Below are positions 1 to 6,253 of a stretch of DNA of 6,412 bases, one piece after another; position 1 is the first letter of the stretch, and each line of letters begins with the position of its first letter. The notes under the pieces are model-generated. The model saw nothing but the letters and a program-made list of their open reading frames with translations. It was not told the DNA's origin and did not search any database. Source of the stretch: Burkholderiaceae bacterium (GTDB taxonomy: Bacteria; Pseudomonadota; Gammaproteobacteria; Burkholderiales; Burkholderiaceae); the NCBI GenBank assembly GCA_947461335.1, contig CANHLB010000104.1:1-6412 (forward strand). Reading direction: 5' to 3'. The translations under genes and the position numbers were made by a program.

Positions 1-963
1 ATCAACTTGTTCGTCCTGCAAAATGGCCGCCTCTCTCAAGAGCAAGTCGAAGATCGCAATGAATTGTTGCAATACGCTAATCCTATCTGGATCGACGTCG
101 TTGATCCAGAGGAAGAAGAACTTATTTGGATTAAAGAGGCTTTTGGCGTACTTTTGCCCGAGTTGGATGACTTGGGTGACTTAGAGGCTTCAGCGCGTTA
201 TTTTGAGGCTGACGATGGCCATCTTCATATTCGTACTGATTTCTTATTGGATGAAGAAGAAACCTCTCGTAACGTACGAGTTGCGTTCGTTCTTACCAAG
301 CAAGTGCTGTTCTCAATTCATGACGAAGATTTGCCAGTGTTCCGCTTAGTTCGGTTACGTGCTCGCTTGCGTCCTGGTTCTGTCAGTAATGCTAAAGATG
401 TCTTACTTGATTTGTATTCCACTGATGCTGAGTATTCTGCTGACGCCTTGGAAGAGGTTTATGAAAACCTTGAGCAGGCAGGCAAGCGAGTTCTGTCAGA
501 TGACATTAACGATGCTGATGCTGCTGAAGTTTTGGAAACCATTGCTAAAGAAGAAGACACCAATGGCCGTATCCGTCGTAATGTAATGGATACCCGTAGA
601 GCCTTATCCTTCCTCATGCGCAGCAAATTGTTATCTGATGAGCAGCAAGAAGAAGCGCGTCAAATTTTGCGCGATATTGATTCGTTAGAGAACCACACTG
701 CATTCTTGTTCGATAAGATTAACTTCTTAATGGATGCTACTGTTGGTTTCATTAACTTGAACCAATCGAAGATTATTAAAATCTTCTCGGTGGTATCTGT
801 TGCTTTAATGCCGCCAACATTATTGGCAAGTGTCTGGGGTATGAACTACAAACATATGCCAGAGTTAGATGTCAGTTGGGGGTACCCAATGGCCATTGGT
901 GCAATGATTATTTCTGCGATTATTCCTCTGTTCTACTTTCACAGCAAAGGCTGGATGAAGTAA
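1..963 (+). CDS. corA: CorA family magnesium/cobalt transporter, missing only its start codon at the window edge
   Basis: This is an inner-membrane channel for Mg2+ (also Co2+ and Ni2+ in this family) that works as a homopentamer. The reading frame is open from base 1. The first visible residues, INLF.LQN.RL, line up with residue 2 onward of E. coli CorA as I remember it, so an ATG just before base 1 is likely; the TTG at 7 is then internal. Numbered with that Met, the protein has about 321 residues, close to the E. coli length (316). It has a long acidic cytoplasmic N-terminal domain, a stalk helix rich in the typical DTRRAL and FLMDATVGFIN-type segments, a first membrane helix at about 259-280, the signature GMN at 281-283, a short periplasmic loop containing MPEL, and a second membrane helix at about 296-314. 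The tail is short and basic (HSKGWMK). All family hallmarks are intact. Its TAA stop touches the pncC stop on the other strand. The promoter lies outside the window. Confidence 0.96.
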   Translation: MNLFVLQNGRLSQEQVEDRNELLQYANPIWIDVVDPEEEELIWIKEAFGVLLPELDDLGDLEASARYFEADDGHLHIRTDFLLDEEETSRNVRVAFVLTKQVLFSIHDEDLPVFRLVRLRARLRPGSVSNAKDVLLDLYSTDAEYSADALEEVYENLEQAGKRVLSDDINDADAAEVLETIAKEEDTNGRIRRNVMDTRRALSFLMRSKLLSDEQQEEARQILRDIDSLENHTAFLFDKINFLMDATVGFINLNQSKIIKIFSVVSVALMPPTLLASVWGMNYKHMPELDVSWGYPMAIGAMIISAIIPLFYFHSKGWMK

Positions 964-1458
964 TCAGTTGTTGAGTAGTTGCAGTAGGCCAGCTAATGCA
1001 TGCTCAGTTGCTTGCTGTCGTATTGAATGCCTATTCCCGATAAAGAGCTTAGTTTGGCAAGTGGTGAGATTTTCACCAGTTGCGTTTCTGATGGCCCATC
1101 CAAAACAAACGGTTCCCACGGGCTTATCTTCCGACCCTCCGGAAGGCCCAGCAATTCCAGTAATAGAAACGGCAAGATCGACTCCTGCATTGATCTGAGC
1201 CCCCTGGGCCATTGCTTTGGCCACAGGCTCACTCACCGCCCCAAAGGTCCGTAGCAGTTCTTCAGACACCCCTAAGCATTCGGTTTTGGCTTGGTTACTA
1301 TAAGTAATGTAGCCGCGCTCAAACCAATCACTAGAGCCGGGTAGCTCTGTCAGGGTGGCACAGACTAGCCCGCCTGTGCAAGATTCAGCGAGTGCTAATT
1401 TCCAGCCTTGAGCGAGCAAAAGCGGGGCTAGTATTTTTGCGTAATCGATAGAGTTCAT
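964..1458 (-). CDS. pncC: Nicotinamide-nucleotide amidase (stand-alone CinA C-terminal domain)
   Basis: This cytoplasmic enzyme deamidates nicotinamide mononucleotide to nicotinate mononucleotide and ammonia, recycling NMN (for example from NAD-dependent DNA ligase) back into NAD synthesis. The 164-residue protein matches the single-domain PncC/YgaD form and lacks the N-terminal domain of full-length CinA. Visible motifs are AESCTGG at 24-30, with Ser26 the expected nucleophile; GYITYSNQAK at 49-58; GAVSEPVA at 73-80; TGIAGPSGG at 100-108; and KPVGTV at 112-117. It is the last gene of the thiL-pgpA-pncC operon. Its ATG overlaps the pgpA stop as ATGA, with no clear ribosome binding site before it, so translation is probably coupled to pgpA. 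Older annotations call this family a competence-damage protein; the amidase role is the characterised one in E. coli and Shewanella. Confidence 0.94.
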   Translation of the reverse strand: MNSIDYAKILAPLLLAQGWKLALAESCTGGLVCATLTELPGSSDWFERGYITYSNQAKTECLGVSEELLRTFGAVSEPVAKAMAQGAQINAGVDLAVSITGIAGPSGGSEDKPVGTVCFGWAIRNATGENLTTCQTKLFIGNRHSIRQQATEHALAGLLQLLNN

Positions 1459-2015
1459 ATTGGGATTATCTTTGCTATTAGCGCAATGACCACTAATGTA
1501 AAGAAGGCAGCTACTAAGTCATCTACCATAATGCCAAAACCACGCCAGATCATTTGAGGTGTGGAGGAAGCATGATCATGGTCCTCAATGTTTTTAAAGT
1601 AGCGATCAATCATCCCAATTGGCCCAGGTTTGACGGCATCAAAAAATCGAAATAGACCAAAAGCAAGCGCTTGCGCCCAAATACTACAGGGCATGATGAA
1701 AATGAGCACAAGCCAGAAGGCAATGATTTCATCCCAAACAATTCCACCAAAATCCTTCTTGCCTAATTCTTCGCTCACATGGCCGCAGACCCAGCATCCT
1801 AAAAAGATGCCTCCACCAATAACCCACAGAAAATCTTCGGTAGAAAGAAAATATTCACCTACCAAGAAGGCGGCCCAAGCCCAAAGGGTTCCGACAGTCC
1901 CGGGCGCCACAGGACTGAGTCCACTGCCAAAGCCAAAGGCAATTGTGCGACTAGCGGTTTGTCTTACCCATTTAAAGTTAGGGATCACAAGATCAGAAAC
2001 TTTATCGATTGTCAT
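1455..2015 (-). CDS. pgpA: Phosphatidylglycerophosphatase A
   Basis: This inner-membrane lipid phosphatase converts phosphatidylglycerol phosphate to phosphatidylglycerol, the last step in making this phospholipid. The 186-residue protein shows the PgpA signature segments in order: GFGSGLSPVAPGTVGTL at 28-44, GGIVWDEIIAFW at 90-101, FDAVKPGPIGMIDR at 125-138 and GFGIMVDDLVAA at 159-170. The acidic D95/E96 and D165/D166 are the likely metal or catalytic residues. Hydrophobic segments lie at about 45-57, 62-79, 97-121 and 163-184. Between IDR and GFGIMVDD there are about 18 extra residues, including DHDHASS, that the E. coli protein lacks as I recall it; this accounts for the slightly greater length. 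The start overlaps the thiL stop (ATGA) and the stop overlaps the pncC start (ATGA), so the gene is embedded in a translationally coupled operon. The thiL-pgpA adjacency is common in proteobacteria. Confidence 0.95.
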   Translation of the reverse strand: MTIDKVSDLVIPNFKWVRQTASRTIAFGFGSGLSPVAPGTVGTLWAWAAFLVGEYFLSTEDFLWVIGGGIFLGCWVCGHVSEELGKKDFGGIVWDEIIAFWLVLIFIMPCSIWAQALAFGLFRFFDAVKPGPIGMIDRYFKNIEDHDHASSTPQMIWRGFGIMVDDLVAAFFTLVVIALIAKIIPI

Positions 2016-2027
2016 TTTGCAAAATGA
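2012..2027. repeat. Perfect 16 bp palindrome over the thiL stop / pgpA start
   Basis: TCATTTTGCAAAATGA reads the same on both strands, centred between 2019 and 2020. On the minus strand it carries the last codons of thiL (Phe-Ala-Lys-stop) and the pgpA ATG. It may be chance arising from coding sequence, or it may form a small structure around the reinitiation site. The palindrome itself is certain; a function is not. Confidence 0.6.
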
Positions 2028-3037
2028 TCAAAAGATTTGAGAAGTTCTGCCGTCTGCGCATCACTGAGTAAGTCGCCATTTGTATTGATGAGGCGCAAAT
2101 TTACAAGGGAACTACTTTTTGCTGTAATTCGCCCAATCCTAGTGAGAGGCAAATTCAAAGATTTGCTGATTTGGTCAATGGTATTTCTCTGCGCAATCGA
2201 GGCAGTGAAACACATTTCATAATCATCGCCTCCGCAGGCAGCAAATTGATTTTGAATATTGGCATTCTGTTTTTGTAAAATTGCAGACTTAGGAATTTGA
2301 TCCAAAGATATTTCTGCATCCACCTGAGATTGTTTAAGGATGTGTTGAAGATCACCAAGTAAGCCATCAGAAACATCCAATGCTGAGTTAGCAATTTCCC
2401 TAAGATGGATACCTAACTCCACCCTGGGGATAGGCTCATGCATGCGGTGATCTATTTCTTTTAAGTCCTGGGTAGGTAAATGGATTTCATGACGCAGTGC
2501 AGCAAGCGAGAGTCTCGCATCACCCACCGTTCCAGAAACCCAAATATCGTCATCTACTTTTGCCCCTGATCTACGAATGGCTTTCCCTTTTGGAAGGCTG
2601 CCAAATGCGGTTATAGAAATAGTTAAGGGGCCCGCAGTAGTATCGCCACCAATGAGGGGGCAGGAAAATTGCTTTGCCATTGCAAATAAACCTTTCGAAA
2701 AGAGCTCGAGCCACCTGGCATCTGCTTGAGGTAGGGCGATGGCTAAGGTGAATCCGAGGGGCTTTGCTCCCATGGCAGCAAGGTCTGAAAGGTTGACTGC
2801 TAGGGCTTTGCGGCCCAATCGCTCTGGATCTGCATTGGCAAAAAAATGCCTTCCTTCTACGAGCATATCGCTAGTAATGGCAATTTCTTCCCCTGCAATC
2901 GGTTTGAAAATTGCACAATCATCACCAATGCCCAAAGTGATGGTTTGGTCGTTTTTTGAAGCCATAGCATCTGCTGCCGTTTTAAAAAAACGCTCAATCA
3001 GATCGAATTCGCCCAGAGGGCCAGAATGGGATTGCAT
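2012..3037 (-). CDS. thiL: Thiamine-monophosphate kinase
   Basis: This cytoplasmic kinase uses ATP to phosphorylate thiamine monophosphate to thiamine diphosphate, the active cofactor and last step of the pathway. The 341-residue protein shows the PurM/ThiL fold signatures: GEFDLIERFF at 9-18, GIGDDCA at 36-42 (metal-binding Asp39/Asp40), SDMLVEGRHF at 56-65, NLSDLAAMGA at 82-91, GGDT at 130-133, SGTVGDA at 168-174, HEPIPRVELG at 200-209, DVSDGLLGDL at 221-230 and CGGDDYE at 268-274. No key residue appears to be missing. The ATG at 3037 is the only reasonable start: an in-frame TAA lies four codons upstream, and the next Met falls after the conserved GEFDLIERF. An AGGG run sits only one base before the ATG, closer than a normal Shine-Dalgarno spacing. 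It is the first gene of the minus-strand operon and is divergent from maeB. I saw no TPP riboswitch upstream. Confidence 0.96.
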   Translation of the reverse strand: MQSHSGPLGEFDLIERFFKTAADAMASKNDQTITLGIGDDCAIFKPIAGEEIAITSDMLVEGRHFFANADPERLGRKALAVNLSDLAAMGAKPLGFTLAIALPQADARWLELFSKGLFAMAKQFSCPLIGGDTTAGPLTISITAFGSLPKGKAIRRSGAKVDDDIWVSGTVGDARLSLAALRHEIHLPTQDLKEIDHRMHEPIPRVELGIHLREIANSALDVSDGLLGDLQHILKQSQVDAEISLDQIPKSAILQKQNANIQNQFAACGGDDYEMCFTASIAQRNTIDQISKSLNLPLTRIGRITAKSSSLVNLRLINTNGDLLSDAQTAELLKSFDHFAK

Positions 3038-3132
3038 GCCCTCATTTTATGGCTCTTGTGGAGCCTGTGCCTGAGAGGACTAGAATTAAGGTCTTCATGA
3101 GATGTAGAAAAAACGAGTTAGCGAGTGAGTTG
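3038..3132. promoter_or_regulatory. Divergent thiL / maeB intergenic region
   Basis: These 95 bases must hold the promoters of both the thiL operon and maeB. A 5 bp inverted repeat GGCTC-N5-GAGCC lies at 3051-3065, 14 bases before the thiL start, in its probable leader or core promoter. GCCTGT/GCCTGA form an imperfect tandem at 3063-3074. I see no strong sigma-70 promoter for the thiL strand; CATAAAAT just before its start is too close to be convincing. That the region is regulatory is inferred from gene orientation. Confidence 0.6.
3056..3086 (+). promoter_or_regulatory. Possible sigma-70 promoter for maeB
   Basis: TAGAAT at 3081-3086 matches the -10 consensus at five of six bases. The best upstream partner is TTGTGG at 3056-3061, a weak -35 with a long 19-base spacer. 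A transcript starting about 7 bases after the -10 would give a leader of roughly 40 bases before the ATG at 3133. It would begin almost on the alternative ATG at 3097, which favours 3133 as the start. This is inference only. Confidence 0.3.
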
Positions 3133-5454
3133 ATGAGCAAAGAAAATAATAAAGAGCAAGAAATAGCGGCCCTGAGAGAGGCTGCTCTTCAATATCACGA
3201 GTTTCCGACTCCGGGCAAGATTGAAATTGCCCCTACCAAACAGCTCACAAATCAACGCGATTTAGCCCTTGCCTATACCCCAGGTGTTGCCGCACCTTGC
3301 GAAGAGATCGTTAAGGATCCTGCCAATGCCTTCAAATACACTGCGCGTGGAAATTTAGTCGGCGTGATTACTAACGGTACTGCTGTTTTAGGTCTCGGCA
3401 ATATTGGGCCTTTAGCAAGCAAGCCAGTGATGGAAGGTAAGGCAGTTCTCTTTAAAAAGTTTGCCGGTATTGATGTTTTTGATATTGAGATTAATGAGAC
3501 TGATCCTGAAAAATTAGTTGAAATTATTGCGTCTTTAGAGCCAACTTTTGGCGGCATTAATTTAGAAGATATTAAAGCGCCCGATTGTTTTATCGTCGAG
3601 CGAAAATTACAAGCCCGCATGAAGATTCCGGTCTTTCATGATGATCAGCATGGCACTGCGATTGTGGTTGCAGCAGCCATCATCAATGGTTTGAAAGTGG
3701 TTGGTAAGAACGCGGCAGATGTGAAGCTTGTCACCTCTGGAGCAGGCGCAGCCGCCTTAGCCTGCTTAGATTTATTGCTTGACCTGGGTATCCAACGTAA
3801 AAATATTTGGGTAACCGATTTAGCTGGTGTTGCCTATAAGGGTCGTAAAGAATTAATGGATCCTGAAAAAGAGCCGTTCTGCCAAGAGACTGATTTGCGT
3901 ACATTAGATCAAGCGATAGAAGGTGCTGATATTTTCTTGGGCCTTTCTGCTGGTGGTGTTTTGAAACAAGACATGGTAAAAAAAATGGCAGACAAGCCAT
4001 TGGTCTATGCCTTAGCAAATCCAACTCCAGAGATCTTGCCGGAGGAAGTCAAAGCAGTTCGTCCTGATGCAGTGATGGCAACTGGTCGTACCGATTATCC
4101 AAATCAAGTCAATAACGTACTGTGTTTCCCGTTCATTTTCCGGGGTGCATTGGATGTGGGTGCCACTACTATTACCCGCGGGATGGAAGTTGCAGCTGTG
4201 AAAGCAGTAGCCGAGCTAGCTCAGGCAGAGCAGAGCGAAATAGTTGCCTCTGTTTATGGTATCGAGAACTTGTCATTTGGACCTGAGTATTTAATACCAA
4301 AGCCGTTTGATCCACGTTTGATTACCGTCATCGCGCCTGCGGTAGCAAAGGCTGCTATGGATGATGGCGTTGCCACTCGTCCCATTAAAGACTTTGAGGC
4401 TTATCGTAACCAGTTGCAGCAGTTCGTCTATCACTCTGGTACTTTGATGAAACCACTCTTTAGCATTGCTAAACGAGTGCCAGCAAATCAGAAGAGAATT
4501 GTCTTTGCTGAGGGCGAGGATGAGCGTGTATTGCGTGCTGTCCAGATCATTATTGATGAACATCTTGCAACACCCATCCTGATTGGGCGTCCAGCAGTGA
4601 TCGAGCACCGCATTGAAAAATTTGGCTTACGTATGAAGGCAGGCGATGACTTTGAAATCGTTAATCCTGAGAACGATGCACGTTTCCGTGATTTCTGGCA
4701 AACCTATTTAGGGATGACGGAGCGTAAGGGCGTTACAGAATCGTTTGCTAAATTAGAAATGCGCCGTCGCCATACTTTGATTGGGTCAATGATGATCGCT
4801 AAGGGCATGGCCGACGGTATGATTTGTGGAACTATAGCTAATGCAACAGTCCATCTCAAATATATCGATGAAGTGATTGGTCATGAGGCTGGTGCAAAGG
4901 TATATGGTGCAATGTCAGGTTTGATTCTGCCTGGTCGCCAAGTATTCTTGGTGGATACGCATATCAACCTAGACCCTACTGCAGAAGAGTTGGCAGAGTT
5001 AACTTTGATGGCCGCTAGTGAAATGCGTAAACTAGGACTCGTTCCGAAGGTGGCGCTTCTTTCTCACTCAAACTTTGGTTCTAGCAATGCCCCATCCGCA
5101 GTCAAAATGCGCGATGTGCTGGCTTTGATTCAAAAGGCAGATCCAACACTGGAAGTGGATGGCGAAATGCATGGCGATAGCGCGCTAGATCAAAGTGTTC
5201 GTGCTGGCGCAGTGACTTCGTCCACATTAAAAGGGGATGCCAATCTTCTCGTGCTGCCCAATATCGATTCAGCCAATATTTCCTATAACTTGTTAAAAAC
5301 TGCTGCAGGAAATGGGATTGCCATTGGACCGATTTTATTAGGTGTTGCAAAGCCAATTAATATTCTGACTCCAGCGGCTACGGTTCGAAGGATCGTCAAT
5401 TTAACTACTTTGACGGTTGTCGAGGCTGCTAGCAACGCCAGAGTAGCCTCTTAG
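3133..5454 (+). CDS. maeB: NADP-dependent malic enzyme with C-terminal phosphotransacetylase-like domain
   Basis: This cytoplasmic enzyme oxidatively decarboxylates malate to pyruvate, CO2 and NADPH, linking the TCA cycle to pyruvate and reducing power. From the ATG at 3133 it has 773 residues, close to E. coli MaeB (759). The malic N-terminal domain (about 15-155) holds [13 protein letters not shown] with the expected catalytic Tyr48, [20 protein letters not shown] with Lys103, and metal ligands Glu145/Asp146. HDDQHGTA follows with Asp170/Asp171. The nucleotide-binding domain (about 160-400) has GAGAAA at 203-208 and ANPTPEI at 295-301. The C-terminal domain (about 427-773) resembles phosphotransacetylase ([32 protein letters not shown]); in MaeB proteins it is an acetyl-CoA-responsive regulatory module, not an active acyltransferase. 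The frame stays open upstream to ATGs at 3049 and 3097. Those 28 extra residues do not look like the family; AAGG before 3097 has good spacing, whereas 3133 has only a weak GAGTGAG. The start is therefore likely, not certain. Confidence 0.95.
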   Translation: MSKENNKEQEIAALREAALQYHEFPTPGKIEIAPTKQLTNQRDLALAYTPGVAAPCEEIVKDPANAFKYTARGNLVGVITNGTAVLGLGNIGPLASKPVMEGKAVLFKKFAGIDVFDIEINETDPEKLVEIIASLEPTFGGINLEDIKAPDCFIVERKLQARMKIPVFHDDQHGTAIVVAAAIINGLKVVGKNAADVKLVTSGAGAAALACLDLLLDLGIQRKNIWVTDLAGVAYKGRKELMDPEKEPFCQETDLRTLDQAIEGADIFLGLSAGGVLKQDMVKKMADKPLVYALANPTPEILPEEVKAVRPDAVMATGRTDYPNQVNNVLCFPFIFRGALDVGATTITRGMEVAAVKAVAELAQAEQSEIVASVYGIENLSFGPEYLIPKPFDPRLITVIAPAVAKAAMDDGVATRPIKDFEAYRNQLQQFVYHSGTLMKPLFSIAKRVPANQKRIVFAEGEDERVLRAVQIIIDEHLATPILIGRPAVIEHRIEKFGLRMKAGDDFEIVNPENDARFRDFWQTYLGMTERKGVTESFAKLEMRRRHTLIGSMMIAKGMADGMICGTIANATVHLKYIDEVIGHEAGAKVYGAMSGLILPGRQVFLVDTHINLDPTAEELAELTLMAASEMRKLGLVPKVALLSHSNFGSSNAPSAVKMRDVLALIQKADPTLEVDGEMHGDSALDQSVRAGAVTSSTLKGDANLLVLPNIDSANISYNLLKTAAGNGIAIGPILLGVAKPINILTPAATVRRIVNLTTLTVVEAASNARVAS
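5422..5450 (+). terminator. Hairpin at the end of maeB, possible weak terminator
   Basis: GAGGCTGCT at 5422-5430 pairs with AGTAGCCTC at 5442-5450 (nine pairs, one of them G-U) around an 11-base loop. It lies entirely inside the last maeB codons, and the TAG stop follows at once. The nearest T run, TTTT at 5462-5465, is 11 bases past the stem, so this is not a textbook intrinsic terminator. It may only pause polymerase or protect the 3' end, or be a by-product of coding sequence. Confidence 0.3.
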
Positions 5455-5583
5455 GCCATCCTTTTGCACTATAAGTTAGCAATAACTTACATAAATAAAT
5501 ACTATATAAATCAATAGTTTATATAAAATGCACTGTAATTGGGCTTGATTTGATGGCGTGTTAAGGGTAACCTAGCACACATC
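5455..5583 (+). promoter_or_regulatory. AT-rich intergenic region with two inverted repeats, upstream of the barstar-like gene
   Basis: This 129-base spacer between maeB and the barstar-like gene is clearly more AT-rich than its flanks from about 5471 to 5529. It holds a 7 bp inverted repeat TAAGTTA-GCAA-TAACTTA (5472-5489, a GNRA-type loop) and an 8 bp inverted repeat TATATAAA-N7-TTTATATA (5503-5525). TGCACTATAA (5465-5474) and TGCACTGTAA (5529-5538) are near-identical direct copies flanking both. Neither hairpin is followed by a T run on the plus strand, so they do not look like terminators. They could be operator sites, a promoter UP-type element or mRNA structure. No small ORF in the spacer is convincing. 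Confidence 0.5.
5545..5573 (+). promoter_or_regulatory. Candidate sigma-70 promoter for the barstar-like gene
   Basis: TTGATT at 5545-5550 (four of six -35 matches) is followed after exactly 17 bases by TAACCT at 5568-5573, a poor -10 keeping TA---T. Transcription would start near 5580, leaving an almost leaderless message before the ATG at 5584. Competing -10-like sites, TATAAA at 5505-5510 and 5522-5527, lack good -35 partners. Confidence 0.3.
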
Positions 5584-6204
5584 ATGAATAATCGCTCCGA
5601 AAACAGTATTACAGCCAGCTTCGAAGAACAAAGTCGTGCTGAAAGTTGGGACAGCAATGATCGTCTTGAAACCGAATCATCCGCTGCCAATATTTATGCT
5701 CAGGGCGGTTTATCTCGTTTACAAACCTATGCAGCAACTCAAGTTTCGGGGAAAAAAGTGACAGCTTCTTGGCGTGCCGCTTTGGCCGTTCGTGATGCCG
5801 GACCACCGGCAATGTTGCGCAGTGTGCGCACTAATATCGTGCAATCTATTCGTGCTTTTCGTACTCCAGATTTACAGGAGGCTGCTACTGAGCTAGGTCA
5901 ACACTTCATCTATGCTAATTGCGCAAATGCGATGACCAAAGGTGAGGTATTGGAAGCGATTGCCATTGCTTACTCATTTACTAAGCAGCAGGCAAAGAAC
6001 TTTGATCCTTTGCTTGATGCCTTAACTACTACTGTTGATAAGTCTGGACCTCAACCTGGATTTGTTGTGGTTCTAGAAGGTTTGCCTTGTACTCAAAAAT
6101 TTGACAAAGAAGCGCGTGAAACTCTCTTAGATGTTTTCCGTGATGCTGTTGACTTCTGGGCTGAACGTCGCACACCTTATCGGGTTTTCTATTCTTTTGC
6201 TTAA
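5584..6204 (+). CDS. Barstar-like (barnase inhibitor family) protein with N-terminal extension
   Basis: The 206-residue soluble protein has no signal peptide or membrane segment. Residues 106 to 206 read as a barstar-like fold: a first strand (HFIYANCANA), a helix (TKGEVLEAIAIAYSF), KNFDPLLDAL at 138-147 corresponding to barstar ENLDALWDCL (so Asp141 and Asp145 sit where barstar Asp35 and Asp39 contact barnase), a strand GFVVVLEG at 159-166, a helix ETLLDVFRDAVDFWAE at 179-194 and a final strand YRVFYSF. The barstar Trp at the equivalent of 144 is Leu here. Residues 1-35 are polar and probably disordered; 36-105 are unassigned, with VRTNIVQSIRAFRTPDLQEAA resembling the lead-in of burkholderial barstar-like proteins as I recall them. 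True barstar has only about 90 residues. No ribonuclease gene lies beside it here, so inhibition of an RNase is only a family-based guess. An in-frame TGA at 5551 and lack of another early Met fix the start; AAGGG at 5563-5567 is 16 bases away, too far for a normal ribosome binding site. Confidence 0.8.
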   Translation: MNNRSENSITASFEEQSRAESWDSNDRLETESSAANIYAQGGLSRLQTYAATQVSGKKVTASWRAALAVRDAGPPAMLRSVRTNIVQSIRAFRTPDLQEAATELGQHFIYANCANAMTKGEVLEAIAIAYSFTKQQAKNFDPLLDALTTTVDKSGPQPGFVVVLEGLPCTQKFDKEARETLLDVFRDAVDFWAERRTPYRVFYSFA

Positions 6205-6228
6205 ACAGTAAAAGACCGCAAACCCAAT

Positions 6229-6253
6229 AATCGCCTCTATTTGAGGCGATTTT
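6229..6253. terminator. Shared hairpin between the converging barstar-like gene and rsmE
   Basis: AATCGCCTC (6229-6237) pairs perfectly with GAGGCGATT (6243-6251) around the five-base loop TATTT. On the plus strand it ends in a short TTTT (6250-6253, the first two inside the stem); on the minus strand the run after the stem is ATTATTGGG. The GC core and position, 24 bases after the barstar-like stop, fit a bidirectional terminator with weak T tracts. The stem contains the last rsmE codons and part of its stop. Confidence 0.55.

Noticed and set aside
1630..2040. 136-codon plus-strand open frame opposite pgpA
   Set aside because: It is antisense to a well-conserved gene, with a low-complexity K/S/P-rich composition and no recognisable motif; a shadow frame.
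3041..3052. CATAAAAT on the minus strand as a -10 for thiL
   Set aside because: It ends a few bases before the ATG and has no -35 at proper spacing.
2739..3074. 111-codon plus-strand open frame opposite the thiL 5' end, running into the maeB leader
   Set aside because: It is antisense to conserved thiL motifs, and its composition is that of a reversed coding strand with no family resemblance.
3063..3090. CTGAGA at 3071-3076 resembling the conserved core of a TPP (THI-box) riboswitch next to thiL
   Set aside because: It lies on the maeB strand, not the thiL strand, and the second conserved block of the TPP aptamer is absent.
3273..3620. 115-codon minus-strand open frame within maeB
   Set aside because: It covers conserved malic enzyme motifs on the other strand; no independent support.
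5463..5481. TTTGCACTATAAGTTAGCA as a possible sigma-54 promoter
   Set aside because: The essential GG of the -24 element is absent (TG here) and spacing to a GC is not convincing.
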